From Streptomyces sp. HmicA12 (GTDB lineage: Bacteria; Actinomycetota; Actinomycetes; Streptomycetales; Streptomycetaceae), in the NCBI RefSeq assembly GCF_000373565.1, contig NZ_KB891807.1:82186-146185 (forward strand): DNA of 64,000 nucleotides. Reading direction: 5' to 3'. A model generated the notes under the pieces. That model saw only the letters and a program-made list of their open reading frames with translations, was not told the origin of the DNA and did not search any database. Position numbers and translations under genes: made by a program. This document shows, piece by piece, positions 25,786 to 34,506 of the stretch (the stretch's first letter is position 1; the number at the start of each line of letters is the position of its first letter).

Positions 25786-27452
25786 CCGGAAAGGCGGCGA
25801 AGAAGGCGCGTTCGGCGAACGCGGCGCGGCTCGGCCTGATGGCCGTGCCCGTCGCGTTCTTCGGCGTCTTCTTCGCCTATCCGGTCGTCGCGATCGTCGA
25901 GCGCGGCCTGCATGTCGACGGCGGGTGGCAGTTCGGGCGGATCGCGGACGTGCTCGGGCAGTCCGACGTCCGGCACGTGCTGTGGTTCACCGTGTGGCAG
26001 GCGCTCGCGTCGACCGCCCTCACGCTGCTCGTCGCGCTGCCGGGGGCCTATGTCTTCGCCCGGCTCGACTTCCCCGGCAAGCAGGTGCTGCGGGCGGTCG
26101 TGACGGTGCCGTTCGTGCTGCCGACCGTCGTGGTGGGCACCGCCTTTCTCGCGGTGGTCGGCCGGGGCGGGCTGCTCGACGAGCTGTGGGGCGTCCGGCT
26201 CGACACCACCGTGTGGGCGATCCTGCTCGCGCACGTCTTCTTCAACTACGCCGTCGTCGTACGGACGGTCGGCGGGCTGTGGGCGCAGCTCGACCCGCGG
26301 CAGGAGGAGGCCGCGCGGATGCTCGGCGCCTCGCGGTTCGCCGCCTGGCGGACGGTGACGCTGCCGGCACTCGGACCCGCCGTGGCGGCCGCGGCGCTGA
26401 TGGTGTTCCTGTTCACGTTCACCTCGTTCGGTGTCGTGCAGATCCTGGGCGGGCCCGGCTTCTCGACGCTCGAGGTCGAGATCTACCGGCAGACCGCGCA
26501 GATCTTCGACCTGTCGACGGCCGCTGTGCTCACCATCGTTCAGTTCGTCGCCGTCGGGCTGATCCTCGGGGTGCACGCGTGGACCGTGCGGCGGCGGGAG
26601 AGCGCGCTGCGGCTCGTCGACGCCGCGCAGACGGCGCGGCGGCCGCGCGGAGCGGGGCAATGGGCCCTGCTGGGCGGAGTGTTGGCGACCGTCGTGCTGC
26701 TGATCCTGCTGCCGTTGGGTGTGCTGGTGCAGCGCTCGCTCGATACGCCCGGCGGCTTCGGCCTCGCGTACTACCGGGCCCTGACGTCCGCCGACGGCGG
26801 GACCTTCCTCGTGCCGCCGATCGACGCCATCGGGAACTCGCTGGAGTACGCGGTCGCGGCTACGGCCATCGCCCTGGTGATCGGCGGGCTGGCGGCCGCG
26901 GCGCTCACCCGGCGTGCGGGCCGCCTGGTGCGTGGCTTCGACGCGCTGCTGATGCTGCCCCTCGGCGTGTCCGCCGTGACCGTCGGGTTCGGGTTCCTCA
27001 TCACGCTCGACGAACCGCCGCTGGACCTGCGGGCGTCATGGATCCTGGTGCCGCTGGCGCAGGCGCTGGTGGGCGTGCCGTTCGTCGTCCGCACGATGCT
27101 CCCGGTGCTGCGGGCCGTCGACGGGCGGCTGCGGGAGGCCGCCGCCGTCCTTGGCGCGTCACCGCTGCGGGCCTGGCGGGAGGTCGACCTGCCGATGGTG
27201 CGGCGGGCGCTGCTCGTCGCGGCCGGGTTCGCCTTCGCGGTCTCGCTCGGCGAGTTCGGGGCGACCGTGTTCATCGCACGGCCCGACAACCCGACGCTGC
27301 CCGTCGCCGTGGCGCGGCTGCTCGGGCGGGCCGGTGACCTCAACTACGGGCAGGCGATGGCCCTGTCGACGATCCTGATGCTCGTCTGCGCCGTCTCCCT
27401 CCTGCTGCTCGAACGTATCCGGCCCGCCAGGGCCACCTCCGGGGAGTTCTGA
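25761..27452 (+). CDS. thiP: Thiamine ABC transporter permease, fused two-domain
   Basis: The 563-residue membrane protein has about twelve helices in two halves, each with the binding-protein-dependent permease (EAA) loop: EEAARMLGASRFAAWRTV at about residues 183-200, and REAAAVLGASPLRAWREV at about 458-475. This fused form is typical of ThiP. GTG 25761 gives a 25-base overlap with thiB; the alternative at 25749 would add four residues. It forms the channel between ThiB and ThiQ. Confidence 0.92.
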   Translation: MDVARTQVAGKAAKKARSANAARLGLMAVPVAFFGVFFAYPVVAIVERGLHVDGGWQFGRIADVLGQSDVRHVLWFTVWQALASTALTLLVALPGAYVFARLDFPGKQVLRAVVTVPFVLPTVVVGTAFLAVVGRGGLLDELWGVRLDTTVWAILLAHVFFNYAVVVRTVGGLWAQLDPRQEEAARMLGASRFAAWRTVTLPALGPAVAAAALMVFLFTFTSFGVVQILGGPGFSTLEVEIYRQTAQIFDLSTAAVLTIVQFVAVGLILGVHAWTVRRRESALRLVDAAQTARRPRGAGQWALLGGVLATVVLLILLPLGVLVQRSLDTPGGFGLAYYRALTSADGGTFLVPPIDAIGNSLEYAVAATAIALVIGGLAAAALTRRAGRLVRGFDALLMLPLGVSAVTVGFGFLITLDEPPLDLRASWILVPLAQALVGVPFVVRTMLPVLRAVDGRLREAAAVLGASPLRAWREVDLPMVRRALLVAAGFAFAVSLGEFGATVFIARPDNPTLPVAVARLLGRAGDLNYGQAMALSTILMLVCAVSLLLLERIRPARATSGEF

Positions 27453-27458
27453 TCTCTG

Positions 27459-28490
27459 ATGTCGCTGATGCTGGAACTGGACGCCGCCACCGTACGGTTC
27501 GGCGGACGCGCGGTGCTCGACGCCGTGGACCTGGACGTCGCCGAGCACGAGATCGTGTGCGTGCTCGGGCCGAGCGGCAGCGGGAAGTCGACGCTGCTGC
27601 GGGCGGTCGCCGGGCTGCAGCCCCTCGACTCCGGGCGGGTGTCGCTCGGCGGGCGCGACCAGTCCAGGGTGCCCGCGCACAAGCGGGGGGTGGGCCTGAT
27701 GTTCCAGGACCACCAGCTGTTCCCGCAGCGGGACGTGGGCGGCAACGTCGCCTTCGGGCTGCGGATGCACGGGACCGGGAAGAGTGAACAGGCCGAAAGG
27801 GTACGGGAGTTGCTCGGGCTCGTGGGGCTGCCCGGCGCCGAGCGGCGGGCCGTCGCGGCGCTCTCCGGCGGCGAGCAGCAGCGCGTCGCCCTGGCCAGAG
27901 CGCTGGCGCCGCGGCCCCGGCTGCTGATGCTGGACGAGCCCCTCGGTCAGCTCGACCGGTCGCTGCGGGAACGCCTGGTGGTGGAACTCCGCGAGCTCTT
28001 CGGCGAGTTGGGGACGACGGTGCTCGCCGTCACGCACGACCAGGGCGAGGCCTTCGCGCTCGCCGACCGGGTCGTCGTCATGCGTGACGGGCGGATCGCC
28101 CAGTCCGGTACGCCACTTGAGGTGTGGCGGCACCCGGCGGACGAGTTCGTGGCGCGCTTTCTGGGCTTCGACAACGTCGTGGAGGCGACTGTTTCGGGGG
28201 AGGCCGCCGATACGCCGTGGGGCAAGCTGCCGGTGCCCGACGGTGCGGGCCAGGGCCCGGGCCGAATCCTCGTACGGCCTGCCGGTGTACGCCTTGTCCC
28301 CGCCGCCGAGGCCCAGTTGACCTGCACGGTCGCCGCCCGCACCTTCCGCGGTACGCACGTCGCCCTCCAGCTGCAGCCCGAGGACGCGCCCCGCCTGGAG
28401 GCGGCGTGCGCGCTGCGGGCGGCGCCGGAGGTGGGGGACGAGGTCGGGGTCGCGTTCGACGCGGCGGAGATGGTCATGCTGGGCGCGTGA
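27459..28490 (+). CDS. thiQ: Thiamine ABC transporter ATP-binding protein
   Basis: The 343-residue ATPase has Walker A GPSGSGKST, the signature LSGGEQQRVALARAL, Walker B LLMLDEP and the H-loop TVLAVTHDQ. A C-terminal TOBE-like extension (about residues 245-343) makes it longer than enteric ThiQ, and closer to the MalK-type ATPases. It starts six bases after thiP. The operon thiB-thiP-thiQ is riboswitch-controlled. Confidence 0.92.
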   Translation: MSLMLELDAATVRFGGRAVLDAVDLDVAEHEIVCVLGPSGSGKSTLLRAVAGLQPLDSGRVSLGGRDQSRVPAHKRGVGLMFQDHQLFPQRDVGGNVAFGLRMHGTGKSEQAERVRELLGLVGLPGAERRAVAALSGGEQQRVALARALAPRPRLLMLDEPLGQLDRSLRERLVVELRELFGELGTTVLAVTHDQGEAFALADRVVVMRDGRIAQSGTPLEVWRHPADEFVARFLGFDNVVEATVSGEAADTPWGKLPVPDGAGQGPGRILVRPAGVRLVPAAEAQLTCTVAARTFRGTHVALQLQPEDAPRLEAACALRAAPEVGDEVGVAFDAAEMVMLGA

Positions 28491-28501
28491 CCGGCGCACG
28501 C

Positions 28502-28545
28502 GAAAGCGGCCGTACGGGACGGTGACGTCCCGTACGGCCGCTTTC
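28502..28545. terminator. Strong bidirectional terminator
   Basis: A perfect 19-bp stem (GAAAGCGGCCGTACGGGAC at 28502-28520, complement at 28527-28545) with a 6-base loop lies between the convergent thiQ and LAETG-protein genes. A/T runs at each base of the stem can serve both strands. Confidence 0.92.
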
Positions 28546-28551
28546 GTCGGG

Positions 28552-29220
28552 TCAGCTCTTGGCGCCGCGCTTGCGCAGGGCGAACACCACGCCGCCGCCC
28601 GCGACGACCAGCGCCGCCGCGATGCCGGCGAACATGCCGGTGTTCGAGCTGGCGCCGGTCTCGGCGAGGTTCGAGTCACCGGCCGGGGAGGCCGAGTTGG
28701 ACGGGGCCGGGGCCGCCGCCGACGTGGACTCGGAGGCCGACGGGGTCGGCTTGGTGGCCGGCTTCGACGGTGCCGGGCTGGACGCCGGCGGGGTGGAAGC
28801 CGGAGGGGTCGGCTTCTCGGTGGCGCAGGCCGTCGCGGGCGTGGTGACGCCGCCCTTGATGTCCTCGTCGACGTTGTACTTGTCCGTCTTGACGTGGATG
28901 CGGTACGTCGCCTTGGGCGCCCAGTTCTCTTCGAACGTGATGGTGGCACCCTCGGCGGAGCCCGTCACGACCTGCGAACCGACCTCCTTCTCCGAGCCGT
29001 TCGACTGGAGGTAGAGGGTGACAGTGGCCGGGGTGCCCGAGCTGTCCTTGTCGGTGACGGTGATGACGCCCTTGCCGTCGGTGCAGTTGGCGGCGGCCGT
29101 GAACTCACTGATGTTGCACGCGGACGCGGTGCCCGCGACGCCGAGGGCGAGCGCGGCAGCTGCGGCCGACACACCGGCGATACGCCCGACACGTGCGGAT
29201 ATACGGGGGGTTGGGGACAC
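28552..29220 (-). CDS. Secreted LAETG cell-wall-anchored protein
   Basis: The 222-residue protein has a signal peptide (AGVSAAAAALALGVAGTASA), an extracellular beta-rich domain of about 105 residues with two Cys pairs, and a Pro/Ser/Thr-rich wall-spanning stalk. A sorting signal follows: LAETG at residues 185-189, a hydrophobic helix and RKRGAKS. LAxTG is the motif used by actinobacterial class E sortases, so the protein should be covalently attached to the wall. The domain is of unknown function. A good promoter lies upstream. Confidence 0.88.
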   Translation of the reverse strand: MSPTPRISARVGRIAGVSAAAAALALGVAGTASACNISEFTAAANCTDGKGVITVTDKDSSGTPATVTLYLQSNGSEKEVGSQVVTGSAEGATITFEENWAPKATYRIHVKTDKYNVDEDIKGGVTTPATACATEKPTPPASTPPASSPAPSKPATKPTPSASESTSAAAPAPSNSASPAGDSNLAETGASSNTGMFAGIAAALVVAGGGVVFALRKRGAKS

Positions 29221-29311
29221 GGTTGTCCTTCACGAGATCAAGTGCAGGAAGAGGGAGCGGCACGGAAGCGGATCGCCGCTTGCGTCACGTCGCCCCCACG
29301 GTCCCCTCACG

Positions 29312-29339
29312 TTTATAGGGGGCGGTGACGCAGCGTCAA
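29312..29339 (-). promoter_or_regulatory. Sigma-70-type promoter for the LAETG-protein gene
   Basis: On the minus strand TTGACG (29334-29339) and TATAAA (29312-29317) are separated by 16 bp. Both hexamers are unusually close to consensus for this genome. The leader would be about 85 bases to ATG 29220. Confidence 0.65.
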
Positions 29340-29359
29340 TACACAACAGGATCACAATG

Positions 29360-30511
29360 TCAGACTTGACCCGTGCTTGACCCCGAAAGGCGTTTCAGTG
29401 CCTCGCCCGCCTCCTCCGCCGTGTCGACGAGCGCGATCCGCGACTCCATCGAACGCTCCCGGGCCAGGGCCTGGAGCAGCGGCCAGGTCGGGAGGCGCTC
29501 CGTCCAGTGGGCGCGGTCGACCAGGACCATGGGGGTCGGTTCGCCGCGGGACTCGTAGTAGTTGGGCGTCGCGTTGTCGAAGATCTCCTGCACGGTGCCG
29601 GCCGCGCCCGGCAGGAAGATCACGCCCGCGTTGGAGCGGGCCAGGAGGCCGTCCTCGCGGGTGGCGTTCGCGAAGTACTTGGCGAGGTGGGCGGCGAAGG
29701 CGTTCGGCGGCTCGTGGCCGTAGAACCAGGTGGGGATGCCGACCGAGGGGCCGCCGTCCGGCCAGCGGGTGCGGACCTCGAAGGCCGCCGCCGCCCAGTC
29801 CGTGATCGACGGGGTGAACGAGGGTGATTTGGCGAGGAGTTCGAGGGCCTCGTCCAGCATCGCGTCGTCGAGCGGCGCCGCGTACGCGCCCAGGTTCGCC
29901 GCCTCCATGGCGCCCGGGCCGCCGCCCGTCGCCACGGTGAGACCGGCGCGGGCCAGTGTGCGGCCGAGGTGGGCGGCGGACGCGTACGCGTCCGTGCCGC
30001 GGGCCATCGCGTGACCGCCCATCACACCCACCACCCGCGCCCCGACGAGGAGTTCGTCGAGCGCGTCGGAGATCGAGTCGTCGTGGACGGCGCGCAGCAT
30101 CGACGCGAAGACGTCGCCGTCGGCCTTGGTCCGCTGGAACCACGCGTAGGCGCGGGAGTCGGGGGTCGCCTCGTAACCGTCCGGCGACGCGAGGCCCTCG
30201 AAGAGCTCGTCGGGTGTGTAGAGGTGACCGCGGTACGGGTCGAAGGGCAGGCCCGGGACCGGCGGGAAGACCAGGGCGCCGCGCGCCCTGACCTGGGCGG
30301 CCGCCTCCGGCTCCATGGGGCAGCCGAGGAAGACGGCGCCCTCGACGTCGGTGGCGAGCAGGGACCGCGTACGGGCGGTCAGGTCGACGGCCTGTACGCG
30401 GTGCTTGCTGAGGCTGCCGCGGTCCGCGACCACCTCGTCGAACTCGGCGAGCGTCTCGATCTCGTGGTCGGAGGTGGTGCTGGGCAGGGCGGGGTCAGTT
30501 GGTGTCGGCAC
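29360..30511 (-). CDS. LOG-family (lysine decarboxylase-like) nucleotide-binding protein
   Basis: The 383-residue Rossmann-fold protein carries the LOG signature TGGGPGAMEAANLGAY (about residue 193) and a second motif LPGAAGTVQEIF. The second corresponds to the PGGxGTxxE box with one Gly changed to Ala. Family members act as cytokinin-riboside monophosphate phosphoribohydrolases or other nucleotide hydrolases. This one has about 120 extra N-terminal residues compared with the short LOG proteins, so its substrate is uncertain. It stands alone. Confidence 0.82.
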   Translation of the reverse strand: MPTPTDPALPSTTSDHEIETLAEFDEVVADRGSLSKHRVQAVDLTARTRSLLATDVEGAVFLGCPMEPEAAAQVRARGALVFPPVPGLPFDPYRGHLYTPDELFEGLASPDGYEATPDSRAYAWFQRTKADGDVFASMLRAVHDDSISDALDELLVGARVVGVMGGHAMARGTDAYASAAHLGRTLARAGLTVATGGGPGAMEAANLGAYAAPLDDAMLDEALELLAKSPSFTPSITDWAAAAFEVRTRWPDGGPSVGIPTWFYGHEPPNAFAAHLAKYFANATREDGLLARSNAGVIFLPGAAGTVQEIFDNATPNYYESRGEPTPMVLVDRAHWTERLPTWPLLQALARERSMESRIALVDTAEEAGEALKRLSGSSTGQV

Positions 30512-30549
30512 CCGCCCATGCTAAGCACGGTCCCCGGCGGGGGAGTTGG

Positions 30550-30963
30550 TCAGCTCTCGATGGCCGACGGGTCCATCCACATGATCTCGAAGGTGTGGCC
30601 GTCGAGGTCGTCGAAGGCCCGGCCGTACATGAAGCCGTAGTCCTGCTTCTCGCCGCTCTCGGTGCCGCCCGCCGCGAGCGCCTTGCCGACGAGCTCGTCG
30701 ACCTTCTCGCGGCTCTCGGCGCTCAGACACAGCAGCACCTCGCTGTTGCTGTGCGAGTCGATGATCGCCTTCTTGGTGAAGCTCGCGTACTTCTCCTTCG
30801 TGAGAAGCATGATCACGATGTGTTCGCTGACCACGAAGGAGGCGCAGGTCTCGTCGGAGAACTGGGCGTTGAGCGTGTACCCGAGCTCCGAGAAGAACTT
30901 CTTGGACGCCTCCAGGTCGCTCACGGCCAGGTTGGTGAAGATCATCTGCTGGTACTGGGTCAT
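30550..30963 (-). CDS. VOC (glyoxalase/dioxygenase) family protein
   Basis: The 137-residue protein has the paired beta-alpha-beta-beta-beta pattern of VOC domains: MIFTNLAVSDLEASKKFFSE at the start and YGFMYGRAFDDLDGHTFEIMWMDP at the end. The C-terminal DGHTFEI segment supplies the usual Glu ligand. Related proteins include extradiol dioxygenases, glyoxalases and antibiotic-binding proteins; none can be chosen here. Start ATG 30963. Confidence 0.8.
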   Translation of the reverse strand: MTQYQQMIFTNLAVSDLEASKKFFSELGYTLNAQFSDETCASFVVSEHIVIMLLTKEKYASFTKKAIIDSHSNSEVLLCLSAESREKVDELVGKALAAGGTESGEKQDYGFMYGRAFDDLDGHTFEIMWMDPSAIES

Positions 30964-31043
30964 GAGGTGTCCGTCGCCTTCTCGGTCAATGGCCTGTGGG
31001 TGTCATGCCGTACGTGGAGTTAGACGGCGGCCGCCACCGAAAC

Positions 31044-32207
31044 TCATCGCGACATCAGCGGAATCGCCGAAAGTTCCGCGACGGCCCAGGTCAGCGGTCC
31101 GAAGACGGCGAGCAGGACGCCCGCGCGCAGCGCCGCGGCACCGCGCAGCATCGTCGCGGGCGCGCCGAGGCGCAGCAGCGCCGCCGTCGTGTGCCTGCGG
31201 GACTGGCGGGCCTCGATCGCGGCCGTGACCAGCGTGGCGACGGTGCAGCCGACCACCAGGGCCGCGCCGAGCGCGGACAGCGGCCCGAGGTCGGGCCCGC
31301 CGCCCGCGTACAGGACGGTCGCCGCGTACGTGCCCGAGGCGACCGCGCAGACGACGCCGAGGGGGTGCCCGATGCGCCGCGCCTCCTCCTGGAGCACGCG
31401 CCCGGCGAGCAGCCGTACCGCGCCGGGCCGCACCGCCTGCAGGGCGCGCCCGCAGAGGTAGGTGAGGCCGGGGCCGGCGAGGGCGAGGCCGAGCGCGGTC
31501 AGCGCCCAGCCGGCCAGGACCCCGGTGGAGGAGCCGCCGAGCCCGCCCGGCATGGGGAAGCCGTCGTCGCCGGGGGCGTGCGAGGCGTAGGTCTCCACGG
31601 CGAGTCCGGCGGCGAGCAGCGCGATGCCCCACGGCAGGCCGGTCGGCGCCGGGGTCGGCTCCTCGGCCTGCTCGGTGGCCGGCTTGCCGGGCTTGGCGGT
31701 CTGCGGGCGCAGCACGAACGCGGCGGCCCCCGACGCGGCGAGCGGCACGAACGTGAGCAGGGTCAGCGCGGCGGCCAGCGGCAGCGGCTCGTTCGCGGCC
31801 AGGAGCTCCCGGGCCGCCCCGTCGAACGGCAGCCCGGACAGATCGCCCCGCAGGTGCAGGAAGAACAGCAGCGCCAGCATCGAGCCCAGGGTGCAGGCGA
31901 TGGCGGTCGAGATCGCCGTGAGGAGCGTGAGGCGGCCCGGGCCGAGGCCCACCGCCGACAGACCCGACCGGGGCTTCGTGCCGGGGTCGGAGCGGGCCAC
32001 GGCGACCGCGAAGTACACGGTGGCGGCCAGCGGGATCACGCACCAGGCGAGGCGCAGCAGGGAGTTGGCGGAGGCGTCGGGGTGGCCCATCGCGTGGCCG
32101 AGCGTGCACAGCAGCAGGAATCCGGTGCCCGCCGAGGCGGCGGCCACCATGAGTCTGCGCAGCTGGACGAGGGGATGGGCGCCGCGGGCTAGACGGAGAG
32201 CGAGCAC
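31044..32207 (-). CDS. FtsX-like ABC transporter permease
   Basis: The protein of about 387 residues has roughly eight hydrophobic membrane segments, with a Pro/Ala/Glu-rich cytoplasmic linker near the middle (AKPGKPATEQAEEPTPAP). The C-terminal RHTTAALLRLGAPATMLRG region resembles the conserved FtsX/MacB permease tail. GTG 32207 overlaps the ATPase gene by 19 bases, so the two are translationally coupled. Together they form an export- or lipid-directed ABC system; the substrate is unknown. Confidence 0.72.
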   Translation of the reverse strand: MLALRLARGAHPLVQLRRLMVAAASAGTGFLLLCTLGHAMGHPDASANSLLRLAWCVIPLAATVYFAVAVARSDPGTKPRSGLSAVGLGPGRLTLLTAISTAIACTLGSMLALLFFLHLRGDLSGLPFDGAARELLAANEPLPLAAALTLLTFVPLAASGAAAFVLRPQTAKPGKPATEQAEEPTPAPTGLPWGIALLAAGLAVETYASHAPGDDGFPMPGGLGGSSTGVLAGWALTALGLALAGPGLTYLCGRALQAVRPGAVRLLAGRVLQEEARRIGHPLGVVCAVASGTYAATVLYAGGGPDLGPLSALGAALVVGCTVATLVTAAIEARQSRRHTTAALLRLGAPATMLRGAAALRAGVLLAVFGPLTWAVAELSAIPLMSR

Positions 32208-32965
32208 GCGGCCCGGCCTTCCGTGTCGGTGGGGTCGGCCGGCTTCGGGTCCGTGTTCCCGGCCGGCAGGTGCACCGTGTTCACGCGGCGGCCGTCGAGC
32301 AGCGACACCGTGCGGTCGGCCAGGGCGCTGACCTCGCTGTCGTGCGTGGCCAGGACGACGGTGATGGCGTGCGAGCGGGCCGCCGCCGTCAGTGTCCGCA
32401 GCACGTGGGCGCGGTCGGCGCGGTGCAGGGTCGCGGTCGGCTCGTCGGCGAAGACCACGTTCGGGGCGTGCACCAGGGCGCGGGCGATGGCGACGCGCTG
32501 CCGTTCCGCCATGACCAGGGTGTGCGGGCGCTTGCGGGCGAGGTGGCCGACGTCGAGCCGGTCCAGCCACTCGTGCGCGGCGGTCTTGGCGGGGCGCCGG
32601 CCGGTGCCCCGCAGCATCAGCGGCAGTGCGGTGTTCTCCCACACGTTCAGCTCGGGGACGAGGGCCGGCTCCGGGTCGATCCAGCCGAACCGGTCCCGGC
32701 GCAGCCGTTCCCGTACGAGCGCGCCCATGGTGTGCACGGGGGTGCTGTTGAACCAGACCTCCCCGCCCTTCTCGGGCAGCAGCTGGCCCGAGAGGCACTG
32801 CAGGAGCGTCGTCTTGCCCGCGCCGCGCGGGCCGGTGACGGCGAGGATCTCGCCCTCGCGGACACCGAGGGAGACCCCGGTGAGCGCGGGCGAGCCGCCG
32901 TGGGAGAAGTGCAGAGCGCGTGCCCAGAGCACGTCGTTGTCCGGCGGGGCCACCATCGCGTACAC
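32189..32965 (-). CDS. ABC transporter ATP-binding protein (LolD/MacB-like)
   Basis: The 258-residue ATPase has Walker A VTGPRGAGKTTLL, Walker B NVVFADEP and the H-loop TVVLATHDSEV. The signature is degenerate: it reads LVMAERQRVAIARAL where LSGGQ normally stands. MacB-type ATPases are paired with FtsX-like permeases, as here. The altered signature might lower ATPase activity. ATG 32965 is the likely start, with a second Met two codons on. Confidence 0.85.
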   Translation of the reverse strand: MYAMVAPPDNDVLWARALHFSHGGSPALTGVSLGVREGEILAVTGPRGAGKTTLLQCLSGQLLPEKGGEVWFNSTPVHTMGALVRERLRRDRFGWIDPEPALVPELNVWENTALPLMLRGTGRRPAKTAAHEWLDRLDVGHLARKRPHTLVMAERQRVAIARALVHAPNVVFADEPTATLHRADRAHVLRTLTAAARSHAITVVLATHDSEVSALADRTVSLLDGRRVNTVHLPAGNTDPKPADPTDTEGRAACSLSV

Positions 32966-33069
32966 CTCGGTTCAGATCAGTTGCCTTCCCCCGTACGGGG
33001 GAACGAAGGCGGGGCCGATCGGTCACTGGGCACGCTAGGTATCTCAAGGGGGGACTCGGGAAAAAGACG

Positions 33070-33114
33070 CGGCCCGGCCGCTCCCATCTCACTCGGATGG
33101 GCGCAACCGGGCCG
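33070..33114 (-). terminator. Intrinsic terminator of the aminotransferase gene, with a T-run
   Basis: CGGCCCGG and CCGGGCCG form an 8-bp outer stem, with an inner CCCAT/ATGGG helix. On the minus strand the hairpin is followed by GCGTCTTTTTCCC. The U-tract makes this a canonical rho-independent terminator, rare in such a GC-rich genome. It ends the gene at 33140. Confidence 0.82.
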
Positions 33115-33139
33115 TGGATCAAGCCAGTTGAGCAGGGGC

Positions 33140-34504
33140 TCAGATCTTCGTCCAGGCCTCCGTGAGGACCTGGCGGATGATGCCCTCGATCTCGTCGAAG
33201 GTCGCCTGGTCCGAGATCAGCGGCGGCGAGAGCTGGATGACCGGGTCACCACGGTCGTCGGCGCGGCAGTACAGGCCGTACTCGAAGAGCTTCTTGGAGA
33301 CGAAGCCGTAGAGCACGCGCTCCGACTCCTCGTCCGTGAAGGACTCCTTGGTGGCCTTGTCCTTGACGAGCTCGATGCCGTAGAAGAAGCCGTTGCCGCG
33401 GACGTCGCCGACTATCGGCAGGTCGTTGAGCTTCTGCAGCGTGCTGAGGAAGTTCGCCTCGTTGTCCAGCACGTGCTGGTTGAGGCCCTCGCGCTCGAAG
33501 ATGTCGAGGTTGGCGAGGCCGACGGCCGCGGAGACCGGGTGGCCGCCGAAGGTGTAGCCGTGCAGGAAGGTGTTGTCGCCCTTGTAGAACGGCTCGGCGA
33601 TGCGGTCCGAGACGATCGCGGCGCCGATCGGGGAGTAGCCCGAGGTCATGCCCTTGGCGCAGGTGATGATGTCCGGGACGTAGCCGAACTTGTCACAGGC
33701 GAACATCGTGCCGAGGCGGCCGAAGGCGCAGATGACCTCGTCGGAGACGAGCAGCACGTCGTACTGGTCGCAGATCTCGCGCACGCGCTGGAAGTACCCG
33801 GGCGGCGGCGGGAAGCAGCCACCGGCGTTCTGCACCGGCTCCAGGAAGACGGCCGCGACCGTCTCCGGGCCCTCGAAGAGGATCTCCTGCTCGATCTGGT
33901 CGGCGGCCCAGCGGCCGAAGGCCTCCGGGTCGTCGCCGTGGATCGGGGCGCGGTAGATGTTGGTGTTCGGCACCTTGTGGGCACCGGGGACCAGCGGCTC
34001 GAAGGGAGCCTTCAGGGCCGGCAGGCCCGTGATCGACAGGGCGCCCTGCGGGGTGCCGTGGTAGGCGACCGCACGCGAGATGACCTTGTACTTCTGGTGG
34101 TTGCCGGTGAGCTTGTGGTACTGCTTCGCCAGCTTCCACGCGGTCTCGACGGCCTCGCCGCCACCGGTGGTGAAGAAGACCTTGTTGAGGTCGCCCGGAG
34201 CATAGTGGGCCAGGCGCTCGGCGAGCTCCACGGCCTTGGGGTGGGCGTACGACCAGATCGGGAAGAAGGCCAGCTCGGCCGCCTGCTTGGCGGCGACCTC
34301 GGCGAGCTCCTGGCGGCCGTGGCCGGCCTGGACCACGAACAGGCCCGCGAGGCCGTCGAGGTACTTCTTGCCCTTGTCGTCGTAGATGTAGGTGCCCTCG
34401 CCACGCACGATGGTGGGAACGGGCGCGTTCTCGTACGACGACATGCGGGTGAAGTGCATCCACAGGTGGTCGTACGCGCTCTGGCTGAGGTCCTTGGTGC
34501 TCAC
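33140..34504 (-). CDS. Class III aminotransferase of the polyamine region (putrescine/omega-amino acid type)
   Basis: The 454-residue PLP enzyme has the class III core. TTGGGEAVETAWKLAK binds the cofactor phosphate, DEVICAFGRLG holds the Asp that contacts the pyridine, and Lys284 in TCAKGMTSG forms the Schiff base. It resembles pyruvate-dependent omega-aminotransferases. Its neighbours (an Lrp regulator and a gamma-aminobutyraldehyde-type dehydrogenase) point to removal of an amino group from putrescine or a related diamine. GTG 34504 is the start. It lies two bases downstream of lrp, so both form one operon. Confidence 0.85.
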   Translation of the reverse strand: MSTKDLSQSAYDHLWMHFTRMSSYENAPVPTIVRGEGTYIYDDKGKKYLDGLAGLFVVQAGHGRQELAEVAAKQAAELAFFPIWSYAHPKAVELAERLAHYAPGDLNKVFFTTGGGEAVETAWKLAKQYHKLTGNHQKYKVISRAVAYHGTPQGALSITGLPALKAPFEPLVPGAHKVPNTNIYRAPIHGDDPEAFGRWAADQIEQEILFEGPETVAAVFLEPVQNAGGCFPPPPGYFQRVREICDQYDVLLVSDEVICAFGRLGTMFACDKFGYVPDIITCAKGMTSGYSPIGAAIVSDRIAEPFYKGDNTFLHGYTFGGHPVSAAVGLANLDIFEREGLNQHVLDNEANFLSTLQKLNDLPIVGDVRGNGFFYGIELVKDKATKESFTDEESERVLYGFVSKKLFEYGLYCRADDRGDPVIQLSPPLISDQATFDEIEGIIRQVLTEAWTKI

Positions 34505-34506
34505 GG

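Noticed and set aside
28502-28545. 19-bp palindrome as a possible regulator site
   Set aside because: Its position between convergent 3' ends and GC-rich stem with A/T edges fits a terminator much better.
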